From: Zoroaster sp. YZ-2022
Lineage: Eukaryota; Echinodermata; Asteroidea; Forcipulatida; Zoroasteridae
Direction of reading: 5' to 3'
Length of the DNA: 64,000 bases
Assembly (NCBI GenBank): GCA_029582265.1
Contig: CM055828.1
Span: forward strand, 33,267,263-33,331,262
This document shows, piece after piece, positions 63,372-64,000 of this stretch (position 1 is the stretch's first letter; the number at the start of each line of letters is the position of its first letter). The notes beneath the pieces were generated by a model. The model saw nothing but the letters and a program-made list of their open reading frames with translations. It searched no databases and had not been told where the DNA came from. The position numbers were made by a program, and so were the translations under genes.

Positions 63372-64000
63372 CTGAAATTGGAAGAGAAAGAAAGAGGAAT
63401 ATTAGGATAAATATTTGCAGTCTGTTCTTGAGTATGATGAGCCTTTTAAGGGAAGGTAAAACAACATTGGTCATGTTGACAAAACTGCTTCTATGAGTAT
63501 GCTTATGAAACAATACATTAACCCTATGACTGCAAGGGTCAAAATCAGTCAAAATGTTGATATACTTGCCAAGGTATATCTAGTGCACTTAACAGTCGAA
63601 CACTTTCGAACCTTACGTGTACTAAGTACCTTTACAGGTCAAAATGAGTTGACCGTTTTTGACTGGTAAAAGCATTGTCTGGTATTGTCTGGCTGGTCAA
63701 AATGACAGTAAAAATCAGTCAAAAATGCCCCTGTGTGCACATGGGCCAACGGTCAAAATTGTCAGTTGACTGACTTTTACCACTATAGCTACTTGCCACT
63801 AAAGTTCAGCTATAGTAGGGTTATTCAATATATAAACCGACCTGTGAAAAATTCGGCTCAAGGCGGATTCAGAGTCATGAGAAAAGCATTCACAATTTCT
63901 ACAGAAAACACTTGTAGTCTGCATTTTTTTTTTTGGGGGGGGGGATGTTTTTTTGTGTTTTCTCTGAAATCTGAGAACTTCTATACCAACTTCACATCAA
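63372..64000. other. Intron of the phosphatase gene, no exon seen
   Basis: Contains a fragment of the 21050-type repeat (63430-63510), a stretch with repeated GGTCAAAAT/CAGTCAAAA motifs (63530-63770) and a short poly-G run near 63940. No frame matches the N-terminal strands of R1. Confidence 0.6.

Overview
The window is intron-rich DNA from a metazoan. It is dominated by one multi-exon gene read right to left on the minus strand and open at both ends. I assembled 53 exons by reading GT donors and AG acceptors. All 53 join in compatible phase with no internal stop and give about 3,925 codons (11,777 nt) between 63371 and 126. The predicted product is a giant receptor-type protein tyrosine phosphatase whose juxtamembrane and intracellular signatures look like the R3 class. 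The organism is probably a marine deuterostome invertebrate, perhaps an echinoderm. That is inference from the receptor architecture, the dense short DNA transposons and the tRNA-derived SINEs; nothing in the window proves the species.

Protein order from N to C terminus: (1) 63371-17308, 22 tandem copies (R1-R22, R1 partial) of a roughly 130-142-residue repeat I do not recognise as a named domain. It carries an NLW block, an ADGSG-like loop, a LDLSGL-x-C-x(6-9)-C block and a final C-x(4)-C-x-G. (2) 16235-8434, six fibronectin type III domains, five on single exons and the last on three. (3) 8240-3820, the juxtamembrane ectodomain, with an RRRRQ furin-like motif and the CNG...PIT.YR / RAYT...YTDTPWS signature of R3-type receptors. 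(4) 3216-3087, one transmembrane helix. (5) 2653-126, a short cytoplasmic linker and the start of the phosphatase domain (KFGQHV, KEYE, NRYNNIVPF, DYVNAS). The catalytic WPD loop and HCSAG motif lie beyond position 1; the N terminus and any signal peptide lie beyond 64000.

The introns hold mobile and repeated DNA. There are two hAT-like elements with 8-bp target duplications: 59680-61198, with a transposase C-terminal remnant, and 39701-41986. There are TTAA-flanked piggyBac-like MITEs (269-590, 42193-42463, 53486-53755), several other terminal-inverted-repeat elements, tRNA-derived SINEs, a LINE reverse-transcriptase remnant, long hairpins, and large minisatellites at 5661-7741, 8257-8408, 44530-45005, 46265-46555 and 48175-49470. 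A 483-bp tandem triplication at 10837-12283 has copied the 3' part of one fibronectin exon twice. No other convincing gene, functional tRNA, rRNA or promoter was found. Most other open frames are intronic repeats or shadows of these exons.
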